Assembly (NCBI RefSeq): GCF_023159225.1
Contig: NC_063181.1
Location: 13,165,606-13,229,605, forward strand
Direction: 5' to 3'
DNA: 64,000 nt
Source of the DNA: Perognathus longimembris pacificus
Lineage: Eukaryota > Chordata > Mammalia > Rodentia > Heteromyidae
Shown here: one piece after another, positions 12,500 through 23,854 of the stretch
How positions within the stretch are numbered: position 1 is the stretch's first letter
Layout: every line of letters starts with the position of its first letter
Made by a program: the position numbers and the translations under genes
The notes under the pieces: model-generated
Told to the model about the DNA's origin: nothing
Database searches by the model: none
The model's input: only the letters and a program-made list of their open reading frames with translations

Positions 12500-12556
12500 T
12501 GATATATATATATATATGTATATATATACATATATATATACACATACATACATAAT
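12500..12556. repeat. TA/TACA microsatellite inside LINE-1
   Basis: Alternating TA, GTATA and CACATACATACA repeats lie exactly where intact LINE-1 copies carry a short 'catatacacaatgg' stretch (compare 33739). The repeat appears to have expanded from the element's own sequence. Confidence 0.85.
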
Positions 12557-13194
12557 GGAATTCTTTGCTTCCATCAGAAAAAATGACATTGCCCCATTCC
12601 CAAGGACATGGAAAGACTTGGAAAAACCTATATTAAGGAAAGTAAGCCAGACCCAAAGAAACAGGCTGCATGTTTTCCCTCATTTATAATAACTAGAATA
12701 TGTCTATAAATCTGCAAGTTAATCCAATGGATACTAAAAGACAAATAATTACACTTGGACATGCTTAATTAAACAGCACCCTAAACATTTACACAGTGAG
12801 AACAAAGGAGGACATTCTTAGGGGAGGATCACAATGGCTCAATAGCTATGTTCATATGACCATAAAAAATGATGCTTATTGAAATGAGCTCTAAGAAATG
12901 GAAACAAGAATTTTTTTATTGTACTGTTGCAGTTCTTTCTTTCTTTTTTCCTTTGCTTTATTCTCTTTTGTCACTGTCTTTTATTTCTCTGCCTTTTGTC
13001 TTGTCTATAAGTTTATCTGACTTGAGCAAGGGAGGAAATTTTGGAAACAGTGGGACAAAGGGTGAACTAATTCAGCAGTGATCCTCACTAGACACTATGT
13101 TGGAACGTTACAACTTGGGGTGGAGAGGGCTTGGGAGGGGAAAAAGTGGAAGAAAATGAGGGAGGAGGTAACATTGTTCAAAAAGAAATGAGCT

Positions 13195-14192
13195 TACATA
13201 GAGGTACATAAATCTGAACATAGAAATATTAAGTCCAACATAACCAAGTTTGCTGATTTGAATAGAGAAGTTAACACTGGTAAGCTGGACCTGAAAAACT
13301 GAGCTTTGGCTGACATGTTTAGAATCTTGTTTGTTCACATTCCTAGGGACAATATATACCCTCCAATAAATGCCTTTAAAATGAAAGGCAGCATGAACAA
13401 AAATAGGAAAACATAAAATTACGTACTTATACACACCCTTGCTAGACTGTCATGCTGACATGATGCCTAATGTTCTTTTGGTATTTCCCCTTTGTATTTC
13501 CTTTCAAACACTTTTCCTCTTCAACCCTTGCAATTGTTCTCTCCTTCTAAAAAGCACCTTTTACTATTTATATGCTCTCATCTTAGTCATAAAATTTTAC
13601 AAAATTGTTTTAATAGGAAAAGTGATATCCATAGCCTCATATTTTTTGTGCCAGTTCTGGGGCTTGAATTCAGGACCTGGGCTCTGTCCATGATCTTCTT
13701 TTGCTCAAGGCTGGCACTCTACCCCTTGAGCCACAGCTCCACTTCTGGATTTTTGGTAGTTAATTGGAGATAAGAGTCTCATAGAATTTCTTGCCCAGGC
13801 TGGCTTCAAACTGCAATCCTCAGATCTCAGCCTTCTAGCAGCTAGGATTACAGATATGAGCCACCAGTATCTAGCTCATAGAGATTCATATTATAGAGAA
13901 AATTTCTGTGAGAAAAACAGTATCCTGGATATTGTATATACATGTATTGGAACTAGGGAGGGGAAAGGGAATACTAAAACTGAGAGACAAAGGCTAAAAA
14001 GACAAACCAATGTAACAGCAATACTTATAAAACTATATGGTGTAAACCAACTGTACAACTTATGAGGAGGAGAAGGAAATGGGGAGGGGGGAGGTAACAA
14101 GTTGGATAAAAAATGTACTCACTGCCTTACTTATGAAACTGTAACCCCTCTGTACATCACTTTGACAATAAAGAAATGAAAAAAAAAAGAAA
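13195..14192 (+). mobile_element. Composite retrocopy ending in a LINE-1 3' tail
   Basis: An approximately 1-kb insertion splits the host LINE-1. The duplication AAAAAGAAATGAGCT is at 13180-13194 and 14193-14207, and the host 3'UTR resumes directly after it. From 13917 to the A-rich tail the insert is LINE-1 3'UTR ('tgtatatacatgtattgg' to 'tttgacaataaag'). The first 700 bases are not LINE-1 that I recognise and contain a minus-strand 7SL-Geo SINE. It is therefore either a chimeric reverse transcript or a truncated LINE-1 that carries other sequence 5'. Confidence 0.75.
13643..13876 (-). mobile_element. 7SL-Geo dimeric SINE
   Basis: On the minus strand the 7SL-like left half (antisense 'tctcagccttctagcagcta') is followed by the right half 'gagctgtggctcaaggggta', homologous to the Geo monomer of IDL-Geo. 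A T-run at 13643-13648 marks the tail. It lies inside the composite retrocopy. Confidence 0.82.
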
Positions 14193-14207
14193 AAAAAGAA
14201 ATGAGCT

Positions 14208-14275
14208 CATTACCTTATTCATGTAACTGTGTCTCATCTGTATATCACCTTTACAATAAAATTTAAATTAAAAAA
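14208..14275 (+). mobile_element. LINE-1 3'UTR end, continuation of 11952-13194
   Basis: 'cattaccttattcatgtaac' to 'acaataaaatttaaa' is the terminal part of the same 3'UTR, separated from its upstream part by the composite insertion. Confidence 0.85.
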
Positions 14276-15865
14276 ATGTCTACCCAAATTGGCTTTTGTG
14301 ATAACAGTGAACACAAATTTATCTATTTGACAATCCTATGTGTTTAGACATAGTTAAAACTCATATATTAATGAAGGGTTAGTAAAATGTTTGTTCTAGG
14401 TGTCAAATATTTTAGGTATATTACTAGAATATCATGTAGAGTTATTACAGAATGCATGGAATATCTTAAAACATTGGTATTATGCCTGTCCATACATCAA
14501 TTATGCAATACATTGTTTGTAAATTTTAACAACATTTTTATAACATATCTTCTAAAATTTCCCCTGAAAGATGGTTTTTATTAGATTTAGTTTTGTTGGA
14601 TTTTTATATCCAAAATGGCATGAATTATTTAGAGACAAAAGTAAAATTTGAAAATAAGGAAATTATTTTCTTATTTTATTATAATCATTGCTCTTATATA
14701 GGAAACAATATAATCAGATTGATTGGATATTAATATTGGACAAACTAACTTATAGAGTAAGATAAATTCAAATCATTTTCAAGTCACTTAGTATTAATAG
14801 AAATCAGAAATGTCACATTCAGTGATTAACAAAAGTGTAAAATGCCTCTACTCATGTGTAATATTCTCTAAAATCTGTTTTTCTTATGTTATAATTTGTA
14901 CTACCAAATGCCTTTATTAATTTTAATATGTGTATTTATGAAAACAAAGTCCAGGTAACTGAGGAATGTCTCTTCAGAGCTTTGAAACTCTAGTAGACAT
15001 CTTGATTAAGCTGTGAATCAATCCAAGTCTTCATAACCACTCGAACTCCACCACTTATAAAATGAAAAATAAAATATTTATTACTATTTGATATTCTGTA
15101 ATAGCACATCAGAAGCATTCCTGTAATATAGAAGATCTACAGCACTTTATACGTTGTTCTGGTGAATTATAAAAAATCTATAATGGATACTGTTGGAGAT
15201 TGGACAGAGAGAATATGTGTGAATTATGAGGCTAGGGCAAGATCCTGATGAATTTTTTACATGGTTAAAAAGTAGGGTAAACATGTTTGAAAGCCATAGA
15301 CTACAATATATGTCTGATTTGTTCTTTGAAAACTCATTTTTATTCTTAGAATGCATCAGCTTCGTAAGTGATCAAAAATATTTATTATGATATATGAAAA
15401 ACTCACTGAATTCTGACATTTTTCAACTTTATGAACACTAAAATGTCATTTCTAATATCAGAAATAAATGATGGTCCTTTAAATATGTATATACACATAT
15501 ATATCGGTGTTTTTGCCAGACCATTGATTCTTACAGACAAACTATAAAATTCAGTGGCTCGTGTAATTATACCTCTAGATACAATGAACAACTTTGAGCA
15601 TCTAAATGCTCTTGTTCAAATAAGTAGTTCAGCATTGAGGAAGATGTAGGTAGCAATTGTGCTAAATGCAATGAAATTTAAATTTATTCCTGGTGAAGGA
15701 ATACAATTTGCATATGCAATGTGTAAGAACAAATTCTATAACGTATCCATTGACACACCATTGTAACTTCTTTGTATAAATATTCCTAAAAATAATTGGA
15801 CTCACGTTTTGAAGAACAATAAGTATTTGTTGAAGCTTAGAAAAGTTTGAATGTATCTCTGGGAC
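14276..15865. other. Unassigned AT-rich stretch
   Basis: Strongly AT-rich. No gene or repeat family recognised. Frames are under 70 codons. Confidence 0.45.
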
Positions 15866-15867
15866 TT

Positions 15868-15958
15868 TTCTCCCCAGGTTGGTTTCAAAGTGGGATATCC
15901 TCAGATCTTGGCCTCCTGAGTAGCTAGGATTAGAAATGTGAACCTCCAGTGCCTGGCT
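15868..15958 (-). mobile_element. 7SL-derived SINE fragment
   Basis: Antisense B1/Alu signature 'cctcctgagtagctaggatt', preceded by 'ccccaggttggtttcaaa'. Only the left-monomer part remains. Confidence 0.75.
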
Positions 15959-16535
15959 AGTCAGGTGATTTTATAATGACCTGTTTAAAGTGAAATAAAG
16001 CACCAGAAAATAGGCTACTTATATTTGTGTATGCTTTATTTGCTCTCCTTGTGAAGTGTTTGATCCTATTTCTGAAGATCAACAGTGGCTCTTGTAGAAT
16101 GGTGTGTTTTCTTCGCTGCCAGTTCTAGAAATGACTCTGACTTAATGAAACTGATAAACACTTCAAGTTAATCTGTACAGAAGACTGTATATAAAGCTAA
16201 TAGTGAGAATCATCTGCCAAAGGATGTGGCCTTGGTCATGTCTAAGGAATCTGCCAAGTTGAGGGAGCCCTAAAATGTAAGATATCACAATTCAGTTTCC
16301 TTGTCATCTGAGGCAAGGGATTCTCAGGGAGACAATTAATGTCTACACATAATAGTCTTCAGAGCTAAGGGATCTTAAAATTAGTATGCCTCACTCGAGA
16401 AAATTCACTTAAATTTAAAACACTCTGTTTACCTTTAATGTAGATGACCATTACTTGTACGACTAAGAAAATGGTAAAGGAAGAAATCATACTTTTCATA
16501 TCTTGGGGTCCCAAATACATAAATTATTTAACAGG

Positions 16536-16790
16536 TTTTTTTTTATTGTTGTTTGTTTTGTACCAGTCTTAGGGCTTGAATTCAGAGCCTGGGCACTGTC
16601 ACTGTTTCTGAGCTTTTATGTTCAAGGCTGGTGATCTACCACTTGAGACACAGTACCATTTCTGGCCTTTGGCAATTAATTGGAGATAAGAGTCTCTTGG
16701 ACTTTCTTGCCTGGGCTGGCTTTAAACAATAATCCTCAGATCTCAGCTTCCTGAGGATTTGCGATTACACATGTGAGCCACTGACACTAG
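16536..16790 (-). mobile_element. 7SL-Geo dimeric SINE
   Basis: A full-length diverged dimer. The plus-strand T-run at about 16536-16546 is the tail, followed by the antisense Geo half ('gccttgaac...accacttgag' type text), then the linker 'aattaattggagataagagt', then the antisense 7SL half ending at 'atgtgagccactgac'. Confidence 0.85.
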
Positions 16791-16845
16791 GACAATAGGG
16801 TAGTTCTTGGTTTGTTTCTTTTTAAATATTTGTAACAAAGCTCCT

Positions 16846-17032
16846 GTATTAGTCAGGGTTCCCCTTCAATATCCCTTTCAAGAGCAAATTCCACACAAAT
16901 GGCCTAACTGCCTCCAATTCACCTCAAAAAGGTTCCATTTCCCCCAAAATGATACAACCAAGGAACAAGCTTTAGGGGACTAGGAATTGGGGGGAGGCTT
17001 TCAAGATCCAAAGCACAATGTTTCTTAACATA
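16846..17032 (-). mobile_element. MaLR-like LTR remnant
   Basis: It begins with 'tgtattagtcagggttcccc', the common antisense terminus of MLT1/MST-type MaLR LTRs. A diverged stretch with CCTCAAAAAGGTTCC and GGAATTGGGGGGAGGCTTTCA follows, also of MaLR character. Assignment is by phrase recognition only. Confidence 0.45.
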
Positions 17033-17171
17033 AGTTTCATTTTCTCCTATCTTTTTCTATTATTGATATGTCATACACATGTAAATTAAGATTACTATCA
17101 ATTTAGCAAATATTTTAAGCTCTTCACAATGCAATGGCATTACAGAATTAACTGTGGATTTTTTAATTTTC

Positions 17172-17200
17172 TGAGGACAATATATATATATATATATTAT
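17172..17200. repeat. (TA)n run
   Basis: A TATATATA run at about 17180-17197. Confidence 0.8.
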
Positions 17201-17427
17201 CTTCTCAACAACACCAGTGATCAACTCTGCTGTTATGTATCTATGCAAAGATTCTTGCTATATGCCGGATTTACCAATAGTCCATAGCAATGTGCACTAG
17301 CAATTTATTCTAACAGGAGTCCTGAATTATTTCTTGAATTGAGTCAGTTCACCCCAAAATTGTAATTGAACACTTTGGAACATTTGAATATTAAACAAGT
17401 CACAACCTTCAAATAAAAAAGTACCCA

Positions 17428-17467
17428 CGTGTATATATATATATATACATATATGTGTGTGTGTGTC
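17428..17467. repeat. (TA)n(GT)n microsatellite
   Basis: GTATATATATATATATACAT followed by GTGTGTGTGTGT. Confidence 0.85.
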
Positions 17468-17539
17468 TCTATTTCTTGAATATTTAATTTCTTTAATATA
17501 AATATATTTATAGTGCATATATTATATATATATGCTTTA

Positions 17540-17745
17540 TTATTTTTATTTTTAACTTTTATTGTTAAGGTGATGTGCAGAGGGGTTACAGTTATGCAAT
17601 GAGTACATTTCTTTTTGAATAGTGTCACCTCCTCCCACATTTTATCCCAGTTTTTTCCCCTTCCCCCAAGTTGTATAGTTCATTTCCAGTATAGTATCTT
17701 TTGAGTACCACTGTTAAATTAGTTAGATGTACTACATCTATGTTT
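17540..17745 (-). mobile_element. LINE-1 3'UTR tail
   Basis: The antisense 3' end 'ttattgttaaggtgatgtgc' and 'ggggttacagttatgcaatg' matches the other LINE-1 tails in the window and extends into the polypyrimidine section (minus-strand G/A-rich tract) near 17650-17675. Confidence 0.8.
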
Positions 17746-17811
17746 TAAACATACTCTATGGAATATATATGTTTGTTCCATATCCATCCTCTATTACATT
17801 AAGAGTGGAAA

Positions 17812-18115
17812 GGTGAGGCACAGCTGAGTGTGGTCTCAGATGTTTATAATCCTATAACTAAGGCAGCTGAGTCAGGAGGATCATTGGATTGAGGTCAGCC
17901 TAAGATACATAGCAAGATCCTGTCTGAAAGAAAACAAAATAAAGAAAGCACAGGGGACATTGAGTGGTAGGTTGTGATCAAGAGAGTCATAGTTTGAGGC
18001 CAGCTTGGGCAAAAACTTCACAATACTCCATCTCAACCAATAGCTGGGTTTGGTGGCATATCCCTATCTTCCCAGCCTCATGGGAAGAGTTAAAAAGAGA
18101 ATCACTGGAAATGAG
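17812..18115 (+). mobile_element. 7SL-derived SINE fragments (B1-like), in series
   Basis: The first unit is 'gctgagtcaggaggatcatt' with 'gcaagatcctgtctgaaag' (17815-17945). A second partial unit 'tttgaggccagcttgggcaa' follows (about 17985-18035), and a third start 'tagctgggtttggtggcata' follows that. All are diverged from the 7SL consensus. Confidence 0.65.
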
Positions 18116-18284
18116 TGACATTGGTCAAGATGCACTGTATTTAACTTTATTGAACTAAAACCGTATTTATAACTACTTAAAGATAACAACAAAAAAATAA
18201 CCCTCACATACACATAAAGAAGGTTATGGTTCAAGCCATCCCTGGGGGAAAATGTGAGACCCAATTAAAAAGTTAGCACACAAA

Positions 18285-18400
18285 AGGAAATGGTGGAGAA
18301 GCCTGAGTGTTACAGCACTGCACAGTAAGTGGGATAACACTGCATAGCAAGTGAGAGGCCTTGAGTTCAAATATTAGTAACACCATAAAATAGATGCCAA
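18285..18400 (+). mobile_element. tRNA-like SINE fragment
   Basis: 'gcaagtgagaggccttgagttcaaat' includes a B-box-like GTTCAAATA core and follows a degraded A-box region. It resembles the right-hand monomer of the dimeric SINEs. Confidence 0.5.
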
Positions 18401-18404
18401 GGAG

Positions 18405-18737
18405 AAAAAGACTACATTGTCTTAAAATAATGACATTTGACCATAATGCTGATATACATTTGTAGAATACAATAAAAATATTTTCATAAAATGTCATAAT
18501 AATCTAAAGTATTACATGCATCACATATAAATATATGTATGTGGTGTGATGCACAAGGTTACATGTACATATTCAGATTTTACTATCAATAGCAAAACCC
18601 TGGGCTATTTTCCCCTCTGGTATTGTGTTTTGGGATGTTTCCCATTGTGAAATTTAACAAATCTAGAATGCACATTTTCGCTTTTACTTTTGAACCATTG
18701 CTTTTATTTACCCTTTTTATTATTTACTCTGCTCTCC
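18405..18737. other. Unassigned stretch
   Basis: No recognised feature. Confidence 0.4.
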
Positions 18738-18752
18738 AGAAATAGGTCCCAA

Positions 18753-18971
18753 GGGGCTGGGGATATGGCCTAGTGGCAAGAGTGCCTGCCTCATATACAT
18801 GAGGCCCTGGGTTCGATTCCCCAGCACCACATATACAGAAAATGGCCAGAAGTGGCGCTGTGGCTCAAGCGGCAGAGTGCTAGCCTTGAGCAAAAAGAAG
18901 CCAGGGACAGTGCTCAGGCCCTGAGTCCAAGCCCCAGGACTGGCCAAAAAAAAAAAAAAAAAAAAAAAAAA
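18753..18971 (+). mobile_element. IDL-Geo SINE
   Basis: A complete dimer with an A-tail of about 27 bases, flanked by a perfect 15-bp duplication AGAAATAGGTCCCAA at 18738-18752 and 18972-18986. It carries the 'gagcaaaaagaag' subtype variant. Confidence 0.96.
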
Positions 18972-18986
18972 AGAAATAGGTCCCAA

Positions 18987-19865
18987 AGAAAGCTGCTTTT
19001 ATTTTTCTTCCAGGATTATGATAGGTGCAAACCTCATCATTTTATACACGTTTATGACAATAGCTGCTAAAAATTTCAGAAAGTTTCCCCATATTTTTAC
19101 ATGGATAACAAATAGGATTTCCAACACACGTCCAGGAAGCTTTGGGAATGTTCTGATGCATAAGTTTATGGTGACATGTCTGAGGACATTCATTTGTGCT
19201 TTGGGTGTAGAGACATAGTCTAGTTTATGGGTGAGTAGTCTATACAAGTTCTCACAGCTGAGTTGAAAGGAACTACAGAGAAAATGGTTTTCTACAGCTT
19301 AACACTTCGTTAAGTGGGAAGGAGTCTCCAAGAGAAGCATGGCTCTCAAGCTTTCCATACATTTTGAAGTACAGAACATGATTGAAAGGCATAGTCTCTG
19401 TAAAGAGTACAGTGCATCTCTGATTCAAAGGCGATTAAGGATGTGGAGTCAAGACAAAAACAGATGTCAGGGATTTTTTTTTTCTTTCCTATGCATCCCC
19501 TGCTCCCCTCGCAGATAGGACACAGCTAAAGTTAAATCATTTAAATCAACAGAACAGAAAAATATGGAAGGGTACCTGTTGAGTTAGGTCCTTTGTAGCC
19601 ACAAAAGAGGTGGGCTCTTAGAGGGTTTTCACCAGTTTAGACATGATATGATATGATTGCAATAAGAAAGAGGAGGTGTAGTTTTCCTCTTAACTCAATC
19701 ATCGATGAGATATCAAGTATCTTATGTGATAATAGTGTTTTTTAAACCTCCCTAATAAAACATCCTAATATGTATTAGTAAAATATCAAATTCATACAAC
19801 AAGAAACCCCCGCAAAAAATAACCATTATAAGATAGGCTCAAGATATCTAGGAAGAATAAAATGT
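18987..19865. other. Unassigned stretch
   Basis: No recognised feature. Opposed 66-82 codon frames at 18999-19247 lack domains. Confidence 0.4.
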
Positions 19866-19867
19866 CA

Positions 19868-19925
19868 GATTTTTAAAATTTAATTTTATTGTCAAGGTGA
19901 TCTCCAGAGGGGTTAGAGTTACATG
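19868..19925 (-). mobile_element. Short LINE-1 3' tail
   Basis: 'aatttaattttattgtcaag' and 'gatctccagaggggttagag' are the last 50-60 bases of the LINE-1 3'UTR in antisense. An extreme 5' truncation. Confidence 0.7.
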
Positions 19926-20206
19926 CAAAATACAAGATTTTTATGAAAAATAAAGCAAGCCTTTAGTAAGTGAGAAACACATAACATTCTCAGAATTCAG
20001 GAAAAAATTAACATCAAAGTGATTTTATTACATAATCAACATAGTTAATTTAAACAAGGCACAATGTTAGTAATATTCATAAATGACTTTTAAAATGTTT
20101 TATAGTTAGGGAAAGTAGTTCATCTTGTTGAGAGAGTAGTCTAGACTCCATTTTCTACTCTTTTTTTAAAATATAGTTTTAAATATAAAATTTCCTTATA
20201 GTTTTT

Positions 20207-20409
20207 TTTTTTTTTTGGCCAGTCCTGGGCCTTGGACTCAGGGCCTGAGCACTGTCCCTGGCTTCTTCCAGCTCAAGGCTAGCACTCTGCCACCAGAGCC
20301 ACAGCACCCGTTCTGGCCGTTTTCCATATATGTGGTGCTGGGGAATGGAACCAAGAACTTCATGTGTAGGAGGCAAGCACTCTTGCCACTAGGCCATATT
20401 CCCAGCCCC
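20207..20409 (-). mobile_element. IDL-Geo SINE (third subtype)
   Basis: A full dimer on the minus strand. A perfect 14-bp duplication TCCTTATAGTTTTT is at 20193-20206 and 20410-20423. It shares 'ctacacatgaag' and 'atatatggaaaacgg' with the copy at 11253, indicating a common source gene. Confidence 0.95.
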
Positions 20410-20457
20410 TCCTTATAGTTTTTGACAGCTAATAAAATGAATACTTTATAAATTATT

Positions 20458-20500
20458 TCCTTTCCCTTTCTCCCTCCCTCCCTCCCTTCCTCGTTTTCTT
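20458..20500. repeat. Pyrimidine-rich (TCCC/CTTT)n tract
   Basis: Runs of CCCTTTCTCCCTCCCTCCCT followed by TTCCTCG. Low complexity. Confidence 0.8.
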
Positions 20501-20507
20501 CCTTCTG

Positions 20508-20580
20508 CAATGATCCTGATTATCAAACTCAGGGCTTGTGTTGAATAGTCAGGTGCTCTTAAATCACCCTCCAGCCTCAC
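20508..20580 (-). mobile_element. tRNA-like SINE remnant
   Basis: Antisense text 'atcaaactcagggcttgtg' resembles the 3' half of ID or Geo monomers. Degraded. Confidence 0.4.
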
Positions 20581-20803
20581 ACTGTTTTTCTTTTAAAAGA
20601 ATATCTCATGTATTTTATCCCATTTCCCTCAAGTCTTATTTCATAGTGTGTGCTTATTAAGCATCTTATTTGCATGCTCTATTTCTAATATTTAGTCTTC
20701 TACAGATGAGTCCTCCATTGAAATGAGTTTAAGAAATTAAAGTTATTTATTTTACATGCTTCAAAGGTAAATATATCCTAAAAACATCCTCTTTTCAGTT
20801 GTT

Positions 20804-21472
20804 AAAACCCATTTTTTGGTCCCATTTGTCCAGCCTTTCTTTGATTTTTTGTGTTTCTGGGCCTTTGTTAAGGAAATTTCCTCCTGTGCCTAGGAGTCCA
20901 AGCATTTCTCCTATTCCTTCTTGTAGTGTTTTCAGAGTATCTGATTTTACTTCGAGGTCTTTGATCCATTTGAAATTGATTTTGGTGTAGGGTGATATAT
21001 AAGGATCTTGTTTTAGTTTGTTACAGGTGTTGAACTAGTTTTGCCAGCACCATTTGTTGAAGAGGCTGTCTTTCTTCCATCTTATTTTTTTTAGCTTCTT
21101 TAGCAAAGATTAAGTAGCCATAGTTCTGCAGGTTCCTTTCTGGGTCTTCAGTTCACTCCTGCTATTATGGTAACTGACCTTAGTACCTTGGATACTGTAT
21201 ATACATGTATTGGAACAAGGGAAGGGAAAAGGAATACCAAAATCGAGAGACAAAGGATAAAAAGACAAACTATTGCAACAGTGATACTTATAAAACGAGT
21301 TGGTGTAAACCAACCATACAACTCATGTGGGGGAGAGGTCTGGGTAGCGGGGAGATGGGGGAAAATGAGGGAGGAGGTAACAAGTTGGATAAGAAATGAA
21401 CTTGCCTTACATATGAAGTTGTAACCCCTCTGTTCTTCACTTTGACAATAAAGAAGAAAAAAAACCTACTTT
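20804..21472 (+). mobile_element. LINE-1 with 5' inversion (twin-primed)
   Basis: 20816-21165 is antisense ORF2: 'tttgatccatttgaaattga' and 'ccagcaccatttgttgaaga' are the classical antisense phrases upstream of the C-terminal region. 21171-21460 is sense 3'UTR ending 'tttgacaataaagaag'. The flanks carry a near-duplication, AAAACCCATTTT (20804-20815) and AAAACCTACTTT (21461-21472), 10 of 12 matching. This is one insertion whose 5' part was inverted, with loss of the ORF2 C-terminus between the two parts. Confidence 0.82.
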
Positions 21473-21687
21473 GTAATGTGAAATTCAAAATGAAGTTATT
21501 ACCTTAAGCCCTGCCAAAGTGACAAATTCATGGACTTTCTAATTTAGTAACCTTAGGTAGGTAACTTTTGTATTTCAGTAATGTCAGTCATAGGGAATGA
21601 GTAATAAGATTAAAATAAAACTCCCTTCAATTGCTTTCATACTACAAAGTAGAGATGTCAGTTATGTTATATTTATGTGGTGCTGTT

Positions 21688-21952
21688 GTATTTTAATGCC
21701 AATTTTGCACTTGAAATTAGTGTCTGAGTGTAGTCGTGAACTTTTGTTGCTCATGCCTGCTACTCTACTACTTGAGCCACAGTTCTACTTCTGGCTTTTT
21801 GATGGTTAATTGGAGATAAGAATCTCATTGACTTTCCTGACCTTGTTAACTTTAAATTGCGTTCATCAGAATTCTATTCTATATTCTCATCGTACTGGGT
21901 AGTTGAGTAATTAGGATTAGAGATGTAAGCCACAAGCACATAGCATCAGCTA
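21688..21952 (-). mobile_element. 7SL-Geo dimeric SINE, diverged
   Basis: The antisense Geo half ('ctacttgagccacagttcta') and linker 'gttaattggagataagaatc' are followed by a degraded antisense 7SL half ending 'agatgtaagccacaagc'. Confidence 0.8.
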
Positions 21953-22980
21953 TGTTATTTTCACTTTATATTTATAACGTTATAGATGTAATCAACATAA
22001 CACATTGGTCAACATTCGTGATCCTTTGTAAATATTTACAAGTCCTATTTGTAAGTGGGCACATGCTTGATGTGAGGCAAATAGCAAAGAGCATCCATTC
22101 ATACCTACGGTTCATCAATTAGCATCAAAGTCCACACTGGTAGTAACTGCTATTGCAAATTAAATTATTAAATGCTTCAAAAGTTCCCTCCCCCCGCAAT
22201 CTATGCTTGCATCGAAATCTGTATTACAACTCATGTCTGTTGTATTAAAGAAAGAGAAATTGAATAAGAATACCATATATGAGAGAAAATTGATGCATGT
22301 CTACGTGTGTATTTGAGTATATATACATATGTGAATATGTTTTGTGCATATAAAGAGAACTTCCTTGAACAGAACAAGGCAACAATACTCCCTCCATATG
22401 TATGCTCATTGGCAGACAGTATAGGCATCAATATTAGGCCCAACACATTCATTTCTCTTCTTTCATGCTTCAGTAAGGATTGAAAGTTCTGAGAGAAACA
22501 GGGCCCAGTTGAACTCTGTGGGATTGGCGTCTGGTTAACCACCAAGGGAGGCAGATACCATCTTTTGTAGTTGAACACGATAGCCTGATTAGATGAGAAA
22601 TATTTCTCCAAAGGATAATCAAAATGCTGTTATAAAAAAGCGAGAATCCCTTCTGGGCAGACAAAAGAAACAAACATTTACTGACTCAATATCCTCTCAA
22701 CTCTCAGTGGAAGTATGAATATAATAAAATTTCAGTTCTCTTTTGTTTGTCCTGATCATCTCTTTTCAGCGAAATGCATTTGATCTTCAGAAGAGAGCCA
22801 TGGGTACAGGGAATTCTTAACACTGGCTTCATAGTCGAATCACTTTGGAAGTTAAGGTGTATTATTCTGATTCTGAGCTTTCTGGGATTGGGAATTTAGA
22901 CTTTTTAAAATGACCACTTTGAGCAAACTGCAGTGTTTCACATTTCTAATGTACAGTGGGTTTGAGACCACCAGTTTGGT
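21953..22980. other. Unassigned stretch
   Basis: No recognised repeat. It contains a 126-codon minus-strand frame (22231-22611) and an overlapping 67-codon frame (22470-22673), neither with a recognisable domain. Confidence 0.4.
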
Positions 22981-22982
22981 GG

Positions 22983-23100
22983 TGAAGAACTTAAGACTTC
23001 TGAGTCAAATTGCGTGAATTCCAACCCCAAGTAAATGTCTCCCTTAGCCTGGTAACATTGGACAAGTTATTTAAACTCATTTGTAAATTGGCTTTGTTAC
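22983..23100 (+). mobile_element. MIR SINE
   Basis: Ordered MIR phrases are recognisable: 'acttctgagtcaaattgcgt', then 'aacattggacaagttattta', then 'actcatttgtaaattgg'. The copy is core-containing, ancient and without target duplications. Confidence 0.75.
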
Positions 23101-23299
23101 CGAAAGTAAACAAAATGCTGAAATGCAGCATTTTGGAGAGAAAATTTATGTCCAGAATCTCCTTCTGTATGCAACATTGAAACAAGCTCTTAGCCCTGGC
23201 TTACAAAGCAGAGTCTGGGCTCAGATGCAGCACTGCAGGGGAAATTTCCCCTCCATACCTAAACAGATTGCTAAAGCAATACTGACTACTACAGTGATA

Positions 23300-23560
23300 A
23301 GTAAGGAATATCAGTTTATTTGTCATAACATGGTGGTTAAACTCTTCTGTATTACTTCATTTGGTGCCAATGTGGTAGAACTCCCCAGACAGAAATGTAT
23401 AATTAATAGAAATGTATTGGAACAAAATTTTGGAGCCTGGGAAATCCAAGATCAAGGGGCCAACCTCCAATGAAGGTTTTTCCTGTTCCCTCAAACATAG
23501 CAGAAAGCAAGAGAATGAGAAAACCAAGGAGACATTTATACTTCCACACAGAGAAGCCAT
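23300..23560 (+). mobile_element. MaLR/ancient LTR-like remnant
   Basis: 'ttggagcctgggaaatccaa' and 'gatcaaggggccaacc' match a frequent MLT-type phrase order. Weak assignment. A 116-codon frame at 23123-23473 overlaps it and is probably incidental. Confidence 0.4.
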
Positions 23561-23854
23561 GCCTTTAATTCTTTGCATAAAATTGGAAAATAACACGTTA
23601 ACCCCTATACACTGTACAAGTGTGGATGCTATTGTATATTATTGCATGTTCTCTAAAATCATTTTTTCTCTGGAAAATTGAATTTTCTCATTAAGTAAAC
23701 TTGGTTTGAAAAACTCTTATATTTGTGCTTATCTTGTTATCTGTGTTGTACAGAGCTCTCAACCAATGTATGGTTGCTTTAAGCCATGAGTTCTTAAGCT
23801 TGTGCAATGTTGTTCAATTTCTTGCTTTGCCTATGACAATTTCCTAGTAGAAAT

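Larger units (their letters stand above)
11952..13194 (+). mobile_element. LINE-1 3' half (ORF2 C-terminus and 3'UTR), 5' segment
   Basis: The homologous ORF2 text starts at 'atcaagaaaactaataa', matching 'atcaagaaaactaacaa' of the better copy at 33256. Fragments of the ORF2 C-terminus are readable (for example MEFFASIRKND and WKDLEKP, coded around 12553-12630), broken by stops and indels. An IDL-Geo SINE (12091-12321) and a TA/TG microsatellite (12500-12556) interrupt the reading frame. The 3'UTR runs into the composite insertion at 13195 and resumes at 14208. Confidence 0.88.

Noticed and set aside
13891..14100. Frames over G- or C-rich LINE-1 3'UTR stretches (also at 29543-29767, 34101-34373, 58313-58756)
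   Set aside because: They arise from the LINE-1 3'UTR polypurine/polypyrimidine region, which is non-coding.
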